DNA of 64,000 nucleotides. Origin: Mucilaginibacter paludis DSM 18603. GTDB lineage: Bacteria > Bacteroidota > Bacteroidia > Sphingobacteriales > Sphingobacteriaceae. The notes below the pieces were generated by a model. The model searched no databases. It was not told the origin of the DNA and saw nothing but the letters and a program-made list of their open reading frames with translations. The position numbers and the translations under genes were made by a program. Below, piece after piece: positions 10,068-19,159 of this stretch. Position 1 is the stretch's first letter; each line of letters begins with the position of its first letter. The stretch is taken from contig NZ_CM001403.1 in assembly GCF_000166195.2 (NCBI RefSeq), forward strand, positions 992,001 through 1,056,000, written 5' to 3'.

Positions 10068-10073
10068 TTACCG

Positions 10074-13000
10074 ATGTCAATAGTCACATCCGCACTCAAA
10101 AGGCCTATTACAACAGTAGTAATTACCCTGAGCCTTTTAATATTTGCAGTGCTTAGCGCCATCAATATCCCGATAGATATTTTCCCACAGCTCAACCTGC
10201 CTACTATCTATGTTATCGAATCGTACGGTGGCATGTCGCCGCAGCAAATGGAGGGCTTTTTCTCCACCCGCCTGCAAGATCAGTTTCTGTACGTTAACGG
10301 TATCAAAAGTATCAGTAGTAAAAACATCCAGGGCTTAACCCTCATCAAACTATCCTTTTACGAAAGCACCAATATGGCCGAGGCCAGCGCACAGGTTGCT
10401 TTGCAGGTTAACCGGGCGCAAAGCTTTTTCCCACCGGGGGCCTTGCCTCCGCAGGTAGTGCGCTTTGATGCCTCTTCGCTGCCGGTTGGCCAGTTGGTTT
10501 TAGACAGCAAATCCGAGAGCCTGAAAGATATTTACGATATGGCTGCTACCCGCATACGGCCCATGTTCTCTACCATTGCGGGCTTGTCGGCACCGCCTCC
10601 GTTTGGCTCAAATGCCCGCTCTATTATATTAAGCGTTGACCCTAATAAACTGCGCAGCTACAATTTAACACCCGACGAAGTGGTAGATGCCCTGTCTAAA
10701 TTCAATGTCATGTCGCCATCGGGTAATTTGCGTATGGGTAATACCATGTATTTAACTACCATGAACTCGCTCATTAAAAACAGCGACACATTTGGAAAAA
10801 TACCTGTAATTACTAAAAATGGTGTCCCTATTTACATCCAGGATATTGCACGGGTTAGCGATGCCGCCGACGTTACTGTAGATTATGCACTGGTAAACGG
10901 TAAACGCTCGGTATATATACCCGTGGTTAAAACAGCCGATGCCAGTACCTGGACAGTAGTACAAACACTCAAAAGTAAACTGGCCGAAATGCAGGGCTTA
11001 TTGCCAGATGATGTTAAGATCAGCTACGAATTTGATCAATCGGTATTTGTGGTAAACGCGGTAAAAAGTTTAATGACCGAGGGTGGTTTAGGCGCTTTGC
11101 TAACCGGCTTGATGGTATTGCTGTTTCTGCGCGACTGGCGAAGCAGTTTAATTGTGGTTATTACTATCCCGGTATCTATCCTCATCGGCGTATTGCTTTT
11201 GGGGCTGTTTGGCCAAACCATCAACATCATGACCTTGAGCGGTTTGGCTTTGGCCATCGGCATCCTGGTAGACCAAGCTACCGTAACTATCGAAAACATA
11301 CACCAGCACCTTGAAATGGGGAAAAACAAAAGGCAGGCTATTTACGATGCCTGCGAAGAGATCTCTTTTCCGCTATTGCTCATCCTGCTTTGTATCCTGG
11401 CGGTGTTTGCACCATCCTTTATGATGAATGGTGTGCCTAAGGCCATGTTTTTGCCGCTATCGATGTCGATTGGGTTAACGATGATCGTTTCTTTCATCAT
11501 CGCACAAACGCTGGTACCTATTTTGAGTAACTGGCTCATCAAAGCTGAACAATATCAGCATTACCACCATGGCAGTATACATGCCCATGCCGGCGAAGGT
11601 TTGAATAAGCAAGAAGAATCCCAGATCGAGATGCATCAGCGCCAGGAAGAAGATCACCCTGAAAACAATGACTTTTTTGAAAAGGTAAAAATGGCCTTTA
11701 TGAAAATCCTCACCCGCTGGATGCCGCACAAAAAAATAATTATCCCGGTTTATTTGGTGGTGGTACTGGTACTGGCGGGCGTTTGCTTTGTTGTGATAGG
11801 TAAGGATATGATGCCCAAACTCAATAACGGACAATTCCAGATGCGGATCAAAGAGCCGCAAGGCACACGTTTAGAACGCACCGAAGATAAGTTTAAACAA
11901 GTATTGCAGATTATTGATAAAACGGTTGATCATCATGTGGAGATTACCTCGGGATATATCGGTTTAGTGCCCAGTAGTTTTGGCAGCAGCAACCTGTATG
12001 TTTTTAATACGGGGACCCATGAAGCTGTATTGCAGGTTAACCTGGATGAAAAGTACCATGTAAATATGGACGACCTGAAAGATGCCCTCCGCAAAAACAT
12101 CAAAAAGGAAATTCCGGAACTGGAGATTAGCTTTGAGCCCATCGATATGACCGAAAAGATTATGAGCCAGGGCGCCTCAACACCTATACAGGTTCAGATA
12201 GCCGGAAAAAACATGGCCCAGATTTCTGATTTCAGCAACAAAGTATTAGCTAAACTTAAAAACATCACCTACCTGCGCGACGTGCAGATAGATCAGCCGC
12301 AACGGTTTCCGGCCGTGAGCATTACGCTCGACAGGCTGAAAGTATCACAACTGGGTTTAAATATCAAAGACATAGCACGCTCGGTTACTGCCAGTACCTC
12401 ATCAAGCCGTTTTACCGAGAAGAACCTTTGGCTGGACGAAAAATCGGCTTATACCTACCAGGTGCAGGTACAGGTGCCGGAGTATGTAATGAACACCATG
12501 GACGAGCTGAAGGAAATACCTTTGCTGAAAGGCCAAAGTACACCCACGCTGGCTGACGTGGCCGATTTTAAGCTAAACTATGCCCCAGGGGAATATGACA
12601 GGGTTGGCCCACGCCGCTATTTAACAGTTAGCGCCAATATTTATAAAAAAGATTTAGGTACGGCCACTGCCGATGTGCAGAAAGCAGTTAACAGTTTGGG
12701 CACGCCACCTAAAGGACTGATTGCCAATCTGCAAGGCATGTCAAACCTGCTTACAGAAACTTTAACCAGTTTACAAAATGGTTTGGGCTTTGCTATTTTA
12801 GTTATCTTCCTGCTGCTGGCGGCCAATTATCAGTCGTTCAAACTGTCGTTAACGGTATTGTGTACCATCCCCGCGGTAATATTAGGCTCATTAACAGCCC
12901 TGTTATTAACAGGCTCAACGCTTAACCTGCAATCCTATATGGGGATGATCATGTCTACCGGGGTATCGGTAGCCAACGCAATCCTGATTGTTACCAATGG

Positions 13001-13313
13001 CGAAAACTTGCGGCTCGAATTTCAGAACAGTACAAAAGCGGCCATAACCAGTGCATCCATCAGGCTTCGCCCTATATTAATGACCAGTTTGGCCATGATA
13101 GCGGGCATGATACCGATGGCATCGGGTATGGGTGAGGCCGGCGAACAAACAGCCCCGCTGGGCCGGGCCGTTATTGGCGGCTTGTTTGCCTCAACCCTTG
13201 CCGCTTTATTTATACTGCCCTTGGTATTTGCATGGGTACAACAAAAAACAACCTATACAACACCATCGCTAATGCCTGATGAAACCACAGAACTTGAACC
13301 ATCAACTTTATAA
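10074..13313 (+). CDS. RND-family efflux pump (AcrB-like inner-membrane transporter)
   Basis: 1079 residues with the duplicated RND layout: TM1 (TTVVITLSLLIFAVLSAINI), a large periplasmic loop, TM2-6, a cytoplasmic link, TM7, a second loop, TM8-12. In the TM4 position where AcrB has two adjacent aspartates the sequence is LVDQA (Asp400-Gln401), and in TM10 the lysine position is alanine (SVANAI, Ala967). The proton relay therefore differs from HAE-1 pumps. The link after TM6 (about 492-530) is rich in His, Glu and Gln. Substrate unknown. The adaptor gene follows after one base. Confidence 0.92.
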   Translation: MSIVTSALKRPITTVVITLSLLIFAVLSAINIPIDIFPQLNLPTIYVIESYGGMSPQQMEGFFSTRLQDQFLYVNGIKSISSKNIQGLTLIKLSFYESTNMAEASAQVALQVNRAQSFFPPGALPPQVVRFDASSLPVGQLVLDSKSESLKDIYDMAATRIRPMFSTIAGLSAPPPFGSNARSIILSVDPNKLRSYNLTPDEVVDALSKFNVMSPSGNLRMGNTMYLTTMNSLIKNSDTFGKIPVITKNGVPIYIQDIARVSDAADVTVDYALVNGKRSVYIPVVKTADASTWTVVQTLKSKLAEMQGLLPDDVKISYEFDQSVFVVNAVKSLMTEGGLGALLTGLMVLLFLRDWRSSLIVVITIPVSILIGVLLLGLFGQTINIMTLSGLALAIGILVDQATVTIENIHQHLEMGKNKRQAIYDACEEISFPLLLILLCILAVFAPSFMMNGVPKAMFLPLSMSIGLTMIVSFIIAQTLVPILSNWLIKAEQYQHYHHGSIHAHAGEGLNKQEESQIEMHQRQEEDHPENNDFFEKVKMAFMKILTRWMPHKKIIIPVYLVVVLVLAGVCFVVIGKDMMPKLNNGQFQMRIKEPQGTRLERTEDKFKQVLQIIDKTVDHHVEITSGYIGLVPSSFGSSNLYVFNTGTHEAVLQVNLDEKYHVNMDDLKDALRKNIKKEIPELEISFEPIDMTEKIMSQGASTPIQVQIAGKNMAQISDFSNKVLAKLKNITYLRDVQIDQPQRFPAVSITLDRLKVSQLGLNIKDIARSVTASTSSSRFTEKNLWLDEKSAYTYQVQVQVPEYVMNTMDELKEIPLLKGQSTPTLADVADFKLNYAPGEYDRVGPRRYLTVSANIYKKDLGTATADVQKAVNSLGTPPKGLIANLQGMSNLLTETLTSLQNGLGFAILVIFLLLAANYQSFKLSLTVLCTIPAVILGSLTALLLTGSTLNLQSYMGMIMSTGVSVANAILIVTNGENLRLEFQNSTKAAITSASIRLRPILMTSLAMIAGMIPMASGMGEAGEQTAPLGRAVIGGLFASTLAALFILPLVFAWVQQKTTYTTPSLMPDETTELEPSTL

Positions 13314-13314
13314 A

Positions 13315-14400
13315 ATGAAAACTAAAATTATCCTATTTAGCCTGGTAGCCAGCCTTTTTGCGGCTTGCTCCGGCAACCAAAAACCGGTTGACTTAACCGA
13401 CGGCGCTAAAACATCGCAATCAAAAAAATACCATATAGGTAATGTTACCGAGAAAGCCCTATCAAGCTCAGCGCGGCTGCCTGGCCAATTAAAAGCGTTT
13501 AACGAAGTCAACATCTTCCCGAAAGTAAATGGCTTTGTAAAACAACTTTTTGTTGATCGTGGCTCGATAGTGAAAAAAGGACAATTGTTGATGACCCTGG
13601 AAGCACCCGAAATGGAATCGCAATTACAGGCGGCCACCTCAAGGTACTTACAAGCCCAGGAAAATGCCCAAGCCAGTAAAGAAAAATATACCCGGTTAAA
13701 ACAGGCCGCTGCCGAGCCGGGATCTGTATCACCCTTAGATCTGGATAACGCAACTGCTAAAATGAGGGCGGACAACGCTATGGCACAATCCGAAAAATCA
13801 AATGTGCAGTCGGTAAAAACCATGCAGGGCTATTTAAGCATTTACGCTCCTTTTGATGGGATGATCGTTCAGCGTAACGTATCGCCAGGCGCGCTGGTGG
13901 CGCCCGGAAAATCTACCGATCAGCCCATGCTGATATTACAGGATATCAGCAAGATGCGCCTGGTAGTGGAAATCCCGGAAGACTATGTGGATAAGGTCGA
14001 CCTTAAACAACCTGTATCATTCACGTTCAATGCCATGCCTGGTGATGAGCACAGCGCCCGGATAAGCCGGTCTGCCAATGCTTTGGGCAGCATGCGATCA
14101 GAAGCCATAGAAATTGACGTGATGAACAAAAACGGGAACCTTAAACCCGGTATGTACGCCGAAGTGAGGATACCGATGTTATCGGGAGCCAAATCATTAC
14201 TGGTGCCCAATGGAGCAATAGTAAGATCAACAGAGCGGGAATATGTTATAGCCGTACGCGATGGCAAAGCAACATTAATAGATATTAAGGAAGGCCTGAT
14301 GGGTAAGGATTCCACCGAAGTATTTGGCCCCTTATCTCCGCGAGACAGGATCATTAGCACAGCAAATGATGAAATCAAAGACGGAACAATCATTAACTAA
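13315..14400 (+). CDS. RND periplasmic adaptor (membrane-fusion) lipoprotein
   Basis: 361 residues from the ATG at 13315, one base after the pump stop. An upstream in-frame start (13279) would bury the signal peptide. The N-terminus is a lipoprotein signal with lipobox FAAC. Then come a barrel-sandwich half (FVKQLFVDRGSIVKKGQLLMTL), a helical hairpin with coiled-coil character (about 105-170), the second lipoyl half (YLSIYAPFDGMIVQRNVSPG), a beta barrel and a membrane-proximal domain. Role: connects the RND pump with the TolC-like channel. A terminator follows directly. Confidence 0.92.
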   Translation: MKTKIILFSLVASLFAACSGNQKPVDLTDGAKTSQSKKYHIGNVTEKALSSSARLPGQLKAFNEVNIFPKVNGFVKQLFVDRGSIVKKGQLLMTLEAPEMESQLQAATSRYLQAQENAQASKEKYTRLKQAAAEPGSVSPLDLDNATAKMRADNAMAQSEKSNVQSVKTMQGYLSIYAPFDGMIVQRNVSPGALVAPGKSTDQPMLILQDISKMRLVVEIPEDYVDKVDLKQPVSFTFNAMPGDEHSARISRSANALGSMRSEAIEIDVMNKNGNLKPGMYAEVRIPMLSGAKSLLVPNGAIVRSTEREYVIAVRDGKATLIDIKEGLMGKDSTEVFGPLSPRDRIISTANDEIKDGTIIN

Positions 14401-14406
14401 TTAAAC

Positions 14407-14446
14407 CAACATGGTGGCTTAATTGCCACCATGTTGACTTTTTTTC
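14407..14446 (+). terminator. Intrinsic terminator of the RND efflux operon
   Basis: A 12-bp perfect stem (CAACATGGTGGC with GCCACCATGTTG), 6-base loop TTAATT and a run of seven T, beginning 7 bp after the adaptor stop codon. Confidence 0.9.
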
Positions 14447-14823
14447 CCTGTTTATTGATAAGCTATTATCCGCGGCTATCCGGACAGCTCCTCGCTCCCC
14501 TACCCTCAACGATAAGTTCAGATAAGAATTGAATGAAGCCATCCGTATTGATGCCGCAATCAGGTGCTTTTTAAAAATCCCGTTTAACTCCGAAGCCCTT
14601 ATAACATCTACCTTACACCAAACATTGATTATCAATGCGTTTTATTGCGTTAATAATCGGCATTCTAAAATGCCGGCATCAGCCCGCTCATTCGCCCAAA
14701 ACAAGGCATATAATCGCCCCTTGCCAAACCGGGTAAAATGCAATTGTTACCTATCAGTGTTAAACATTTTAGCAATCAGTTGTTTATAATCATACCAGCA
14801 GACCATGATTAAACAAAAACAAG
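14447..14823. other. Intergenic region, about 380 bp
   Basis: An open frame of 86 codons crosses it, but its composition (many Cys, Arg, Asn, no domain) looks like chance. No repeat or RNA gene seen. The upstream region of the next gene lies at its right end. Confidence 0.45.
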
Positions 14824-15762
14824 ATGCCAGACCCTATTAACATCATTATCAAAGGAATTGTAATTACCGAAGTGTCGGGCTTCCGGTATGGTCAACAGTT
14901 GCACGAGCAACGTTTTTTCGAACTAAAATTCCGGCAGGCGCTATTGGGTTCCCCATTTTCTTTTGGTACTGATGACGCGGAAAGTTATATCAATCAGCCT
15001 ATAACACTCCAATTTGAAGATGCTTTTGGCAAAATCAAGTCGGTTAGCGGCACTATTGTCAGGCTGGAGTTCACAAACACCGCCAGGCAGCCGGCAGAAG
15101 TGATTGTAAGTGGTACCACCTATCAACCATCAGGCAATTTATCCAAATTTGCTTTAGCCTTAATTGCTTTACTGGCCTTGCCATTACTATTCACCGGAAT
15201 TTTATTGGCTTATGTTTCCCATTTGAGCGGCTCATTGGTAAAAACAGAAGGTACAGTAAGTTCTTTTCAAGAAAGCGGCGGTAAAGGATCTCATACGTAT
15301 AGGTTCAAAATCGCACCCTATAGTGCCTCTTTCTTCCGGAGCTATCATACGCCGGTATTTAACACTGCCCACAAAAATATAGATGATTTGTTTTACGATG
15401 GGGATGGTAGCTATAATTCAAATCGTACGGGGCAAAGGGCAGCATGTTATATTTTAAAAAATGATTTGACGAAGCTGGATAATCCGCGTGAAGAGGTGGA
15501 ATTTTTTTACATGCAGTCACCATCCAAACAATATGTAAAATTTGACTTCTACTACGATATTTTGGTTTATATCACAGCTAAAACATGGTTTTACTTTGTA
15601 TGGGTTGCTTACCTGTTTGCCGAAGTATGCTGTTTCGCTGCCGCACTTTTTTGCTATAAAATGTATGCCCTTAATCAACAACAGAAAAGTAGATTTATTT
15701 GGTATGCCTGTATGGTAGTTGCTGCCATTTTTAATGTGGCCGTATTATCAATGCTGCTATAA
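14824..15762 (+). CDS. Membrane protein with a VgrG-like N-terminal domain, 312 aa
   Basis: Residues about 1-105 follow the strand and motif order of the first domain of VgrG/gp27-like spike proteins: INIIIKGIVITEVSGF, HEQRFFELKF, INQPITLQF, SGTIVRLEF, EVIVSGTTYQP. After that comes a membrane helix (about 108-132), an extracytoplasmic beta-rich region (about 138-240) and two C-terminal helices. The second half is clearly related to the 207-aa protein encoded just downstream on the other strand (shared GTVSSFES and YSASF/LxR motifs, then an EEVEFFYMQ/AQISYFYLQ strand before the last helices). The domain match is by eye; function unknown. Confidence 0.65.
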   Translation: MPDPINIIIKGIVITEVSGFRYGQQLHEQRFFELKFRQALLGSPFSFGTDDAESYINQPITLQFEDAFGKIKSVSGTIVRLEFTNTARQPAEVIVSGTTYQPSGNLSKFALALIALLALPLLFTGILLAYVSHLSGSLVKTEGTVSSFQESGGKGSHTYRFKIAPYSASFFRSYHTPVFNTAHKNIDDLFYDGDGSYNSNRTGQRAACYILKNDLTKLDNPREEVEFFYMQSPSKQYVKFDFYYDILVYITAKTWFYFVWVAYLFAEVCCFAAALFCYKMYALNQQQKSRFIWYACMVVAAIFNVAVLSMLL

Positions 15763-15772
15763 AATCAGAATA

Positions 15773-16396
15773 TCAAAATAAAAATATTAAAATATGTATA
15801 AGTACTATCAAGATGGCATAGGCTAAAAGGGCCTTATTTTGCTCGTACCACCAGGAATCGCCTATGCAACTACCGATAAACAACAACAACGAAACAAACA
15901 CTGCGCCAGCACCATAATGATGACGGTAAACGTACAGGTACAAATCAGTATAATAACCAGCCCCCGACTTTAGGGCTGGAGGATTTTGCAGGTAGAAATA
16001 GGATATTTGCGCCGTACTTTGCCTTAGTTTAGCAGTATCTGCTTTTTGAACATAGAAGCTAATCTGCCGCTGGGTTTTGGATTTTAGCCTCGGGTGTAAG
16101 TAATAAATGCTTGATATTTCGTTTGGAGCGGGCGGTTGGTAAATTACATCCCTGAAATCTTTAACAAAAAGCATATTTGTGCCCTCGTAGTATCTCACCA
16201 AACTCGCGGAATATTCATCCAGGCCAACCACTTTCCGAAAATTGGAATGCGAACCCTTACTCTCAAACGAGCTAATAGTAGCCTTTATCGGCAAAAGTGT
16301 GTTGCTTAAGCGGGATACCTGTAACGCGAAATAAATAACCAAAGCCAGCGGCACTATTAATGTACCGGCAAGGCAAAGTTTGCTTTTAAATACCAT
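15773..16396 (-). CDS. Three-helix membrane protein, paralogue of the neighbouring VgrG-like fusion, 207 aa
   Basis: One N-terminal helix (about 10-30), an extracytoplasmic domain of about 115 residues and two C-terminal helices. Motifs TISSFESKGSH, LDEYSASLVRYY and QISYFYLQNP line up with the second half of the 312-aa protein, whose gene converges on it with a 10-bp gap. No known family. A small membrane-tethered beta domain is the most that can be said. Confidence 0.65.
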   Translation of the reverse strand: MVFKSKLCLAGTLIVPLALVIYFALQVSRLSNTLLPIKATISSFESKGSHSNFRKVVGLDEYSASLVRYYEGTNMLFVKDFRDVIYQPPAPNEISSIYYLHPRLKSKTQRQISFYVQKADTAKLRQSTAQISYFYLQNPPALKSGAGYYTDLYLYVYRHHYGAGAVFVSLLLFIGSCIGDSWWYEQNKALLAYAILIVLIHILIFLF

Positions 16397-16500
16397 CAGT
16401 AAGTTGCATAAACATTTTAGTTAGCATATATCAGTTTTAGCCTGTTACAGCCATCCAGATCAATGAAAGCGATTTCTTATTGCAAAACGTGAGTTTACAG

Positions 16501-16535
16501 ATAATGCTTTTGCAGTTAAACTGCAAAAGCATTAT
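16501..16535. repeat. 35-bp perfect palindrome (17-1-17)
   Basis: ATAATGCTTTTGCAGTT and its exact reverse complement separated by one A. It lies 24 bp beyond the stop of the minus-strand cluster ending at 16560 and could form a terminator hairpin for it, although no T run follows on that strand. A protein-binding site is the alternative. Confidence 0.8.
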
Positions 16536-16559
16536 ATATTTAGCTCTATGCGCCCCTTT

Positions 16560-17141
16560 TTATATCAACAAAATAATCAAACTAAAAAAGAACAAGCCCA
16601 GTTGTACTTTTTCCAGGTTAGTGGACCGATCTGCCGATGCGATCTCTGCTGCTACGTCCAGGCCGTTGTTCAACCTGGCGTAAAGTGTGCCGCTAAAGGC
16701 CCAAAGCAGCAACAGGCCCACATGCAAATAAACATATTTACCTATGAGATAGGCCAGTAAATCGATATACAGCCGAACTTGAGAAGCACCATGCGTCCCC
16801 TCGCTCGCGGCAAAATGAATAACTTTTTCGCGTTCGTCCAGAGCGTAGAAGGTAATTACCCTGCTCCTATTGATAGCTTGTTTAGGCAGCATGATCCCTG
16901 CCAGGGAGAACCCTGCATAGGTTCTGTCAACAGGCAAGTTTTTCTCCGATGCGGCTGTGGTAACATAAGGTTCAATATAATAATGCTTAATAACACCGAA
17001 TGCGCCACCCGTACGCATGGTATAGTTACTAACGGTAACCATTTTTAATTGACTTACTGTGATAACAAGGCTATAACCCAAGAAAACATAGTAGGCAATC
17101 CAAATGACTAACACGCCGAAAGTTAGGTTTTTAAACTTCAT
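16560..17141 (-). CDS. Membrane protein of the same three-helix layout, 193 aa
   Basis: ATG at 17141 overlaps the stop of the upstream gene as TGATG, which fixes the start over a TTG at 17150. N-terminal helix, an extracytoplasmic domain of about 100 residues containing the strand VITFYALDEREKVIHF, then two helices at the C-terminus. The architecture, though little of the sequence, resembles the 207-aa and 312-aa proteins next to it. Translationally coupled with the gene before it. Unknown function. Confidence 0.65.
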   Translation of the reverse strand: MKFKNLTFGVLVIWIAYYVFLGYSLVITVSQLKMVTVSNYTMRTGGAFGVIKHYYIEPYVTTAASEKNLPVDRTYAGFSLAGIMLPKQAINRSRVITFYALDEREKVIHFAASEGTHGASQVRLYIDLLAYLIGKYVYLHVGLLLLWAFSGTLYARLNNGLDVAAEIASADRSTNLEKVQLGLFFFSLIILLI

Positions 17142-17773
17142 CAGCAGCAATTCATCCTTAATAAATACTGCAAATTACCGGCTGTTTGAATACCCAGCCC
17201 TGCCAGTATATCGGGTGCTATAAACCCCGCTACCATACCGCCGATCATACAAAAGCCCGCTAATGTAAAAAGGGGAATGGCCGCAATCATGTAATAAATT
17301 GGGCGGCTCTCCCTCACCTGGATAAAGTATTGGCTGTAATCAACCGGTTTAGCCGGGAACAAATTAAACGCCAATTTTTCAAATACAGATACGCTTGTAC
17401 CCTCCACTACAGTTAGCCGATACTGGCCACTTTCGGCCGAGAAGCGATTCATTTCCATCCGCCCGGTATCAAATCCATTAATATACGGCCTAAAAAAAGA
17501 TTGGGGTAAGGAGATAGCCTCGCCCGAAGCAATCTTGTTCAGTTTCAACTGAAATTTATCTACCGGCGTTTTCCTGAATAGCTGTCCCTTTTGCCAAATG
17601 GCATAAACTCCAGGTCGCGTAATTTCAAACAAAACTTCCTGCTGTGTAAAGGGGATCTCGGCAATCACCTCTCCCGCAAATATCCCCTTAAGCATCCGTA
17701 TGGTTTTAACCAGGATGAATATGCCAACCGGCACCAGGCAAAAGAATAGCACTCTGAATAGGATTAAGCTCAT
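17141..17773 (-). CDS. Unrecognised membrane protein, 210 aa
   Basis: N-terminal helix (about 5-22), a beta-rich region (about 35-145: FEITRPGVYAIWQKGQ, YRLTVVEGTSVSVF) that reads like a sandwich domain, and two close C-terminal helices (about 160-195). It sits 6 bp after the gene for the secreted 189-aa protein and overlaps the next gene by one base, so the three are surely co-transcribed. No family recognised. Confidence 0.65.
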   Translation of the reverse strand: MSLILFRVLFFCLVPVGIFILVKTIRMLKGIFAGEVIAEIPFTQQEVLFEITRPGVYAIWQKGQLFRKTPVDKFQLKLNKIASGEAISLPQSFFRPYINGFDTGRMEMNRFSAESGQYRLTVVEGTSVSVFEKLAFNLFPAKPVDYSQYFIQVRESRPIYYMIAAIPLFTLAGFCMIGGMVAGFIAPDILAGLGIQTAGNLQYLLRMNCC

Positions 17774-17779
17774 TTGTTA

Positions 17780-18349
17780 TTATTTTAAGGCAGACCAAGG
17801 CATGTAACCATCGGTGGTTTTACCCGCTGCGTTGGTAAAATTGATAAATACCCATTGCCCATCGGTGATGTTCTCCAGGTCTACACTAACTTTATTATTT
17901 TGAATTAGATAAGTTTTGAGCGGTTTTGAGCCAGGCCATTTATATAAATAAGCTTTGGTTATCGCTATGATGTAGTCACCCGGTAAACGGTTAGTGAGCT
18001 TTTGGTAGGTGCCAGAAAAATCACCCGGCAAGTTACTGCTAATACAATTGTTAAATTTGGCTGTTAACCTTCCGGGGCTGAAAGTAAGCCTGGCCTCACA
18101 GTCGGCATCGTCGGCACTTTTTAAAACACAGCTATTGTTTTTTAACTGGCCCTCGCCTGCGAAAGCGCCGTTTCTGCCAGAGGGGGTATGCCACCACGCA
18201 AAAATATCAGCACTGATGTGGCCTTTTTCACTCGTTACCGCTATAGTACAGGATGCCCCGCTTTTGGCATTAAACCGGTAAGTGCCGGTTTGGGCCACTG
18301 CTACGCATGTACTGGTAAGGAAGAGTAAGATGGCGGTTAGTTTCTTCAT
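17780..18349 (-). CDS. Secreted protein with a possible SH3-like C-terminal domain, 189 aa
   Basis: Signal peptide ending at VAVAQ (about residue 20). The first half is beta-rich (GTYRFNAKSGASCTIAV); the last 60 residues (AYLYKWPGSKPLKTYLI to DGYMPWSALK) have the pattern of bacterial SH3 domains, including the WVFINF strand and a closing GYMPW motif. First gene of a minus-strand operon with the two membrane proteins downstream. The SH3 assignment is by eye. Confidence 0.6.
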   Translation of the reverse strand: MKKLTAILLFLTSTCVAVAQTGTYRFNAKSGASCTIAVTSEKGHISADIFAWWHTPSGRNGAFAGEGQLKNNSCVLKSADDADCEARLTFSPGRLTAKFNNCISSNLPGDFSGTYQKLTNRLPGDYIIAITKAYLYKWPGSKPLKTYLIQNNKVSVDLENITDGQWVFINFTNAAGKTTDGYMPWSALK

Positions 18350-18682
18350 CCTCTTGATAACAAATCAAAATCATTTTGTTCGTTAACAGATTGTAATTGT
18401 TGGTGCAAAAAGTTGTTTGGATGGATAAAAAGGGGTTGAGTTTAACCTAAAAGATATATATTTATTGCAAGAACGCAGAATATTAGCGCTTTATAATCGC
18501 TCGCATAGGACACACCCCTCCGCCCCTCTCAAGAGGGGAATCGCACGGGCCGCCGCTTATTATTTTATATCAAATTAATAATGAGCGTTTTATAAAAAAC
18601 CACCAAGAAGAGGGGAAAAACGCGCGACATACGCAACGGCAATTTGGGCGTCAGCCTATTTTTTGTGCAGGACGTTCGAGTT
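18350..18682. other. 333-bp intergenic region with a dispersed-repeat-like hairpin
   Basis: Holds the upstream region of the 189-aa secreted protein and, at 18511-18540, a CACACCCCTCCGCCCCTCTC-type sequence with the hairpin CCCCTC-TCAA-GAGGGG (18523-18538). Sequences of this kind recur in intergenic regions of related genomes. No gene seen. Confidence 0.5.
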
Positions 18683-19159
18683 TCAAATTGAAAACAACAG
18701 CTCATCACCGCTATCCTGTTCTTCTTCACTATAAATTTCCTGATCTGTTTCCTCATCATAATCAATAACGCCCTTTATGGTAGAACTGTACTTTACTCTT
18801 ACTGAATTTCCAGTGATGTAAATGGTACCGCTGCCAGTCATCTCAAATTCTCCGGCGTCAGGTATATCCAGCTTATTTATTATATATTGTTCTAAATCCA
18901 TAAAATTATCTTCCTCAGCTTCGGTAAAGTCGGTGAATGTTAAAAAGGCTTCATCATTGCCGCTCTCCCACGAAAAAGGTAAACTACCTTTTTGGTTTAC
19001 AAGTGCTATAATCCAATTACCAAGCCTCTGTTCGGTGGCTTTAATACTTTTTCTCCGGTCTTCCTCCCAGCGTTGCATGTAATCGTTTGTAGTTGATTTG
19101 GCTGCACCTTTTGGATTATTGCCAAATAATCCCCTTAAAAAATTAATAATCAAGCTCAT
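18683..19159 (-). CDS. Unrecognised acidic protein, 158 aa
   Basis: ATG at 19159, overlapping the end of the upstream gene by 17 bp. A basic N-terminal part (MSLIINFLRGLFGNNPKG), then a soluble acidic protein ending in a very Asp/Glu-rich tail (DYDEETDQEIYSEEEQ). No family recognised. The overlap shows co-expression with the DUF6915-like gene. Confidence 0.6.
   Translation of the reverse strand: MSLIINFLRGLFGNNPKGAAKSTTNDYMQRWEEDRRKSIKATEQRLGNWIIALVNQKGSLPFSWESGNDEAFLTFTDFTEAEEDNFMDLEQYIINKLDIPDAGEFEMTGSGTIYITGNSVRVKYSSTIKGVIDYDEETDQEIYSEEEQDSGDELLFSI

Noticed and set aside
14529..14789. 86-codon plus-strand frame
   Set aside because: Random composition, no domain, directly after a terminator.
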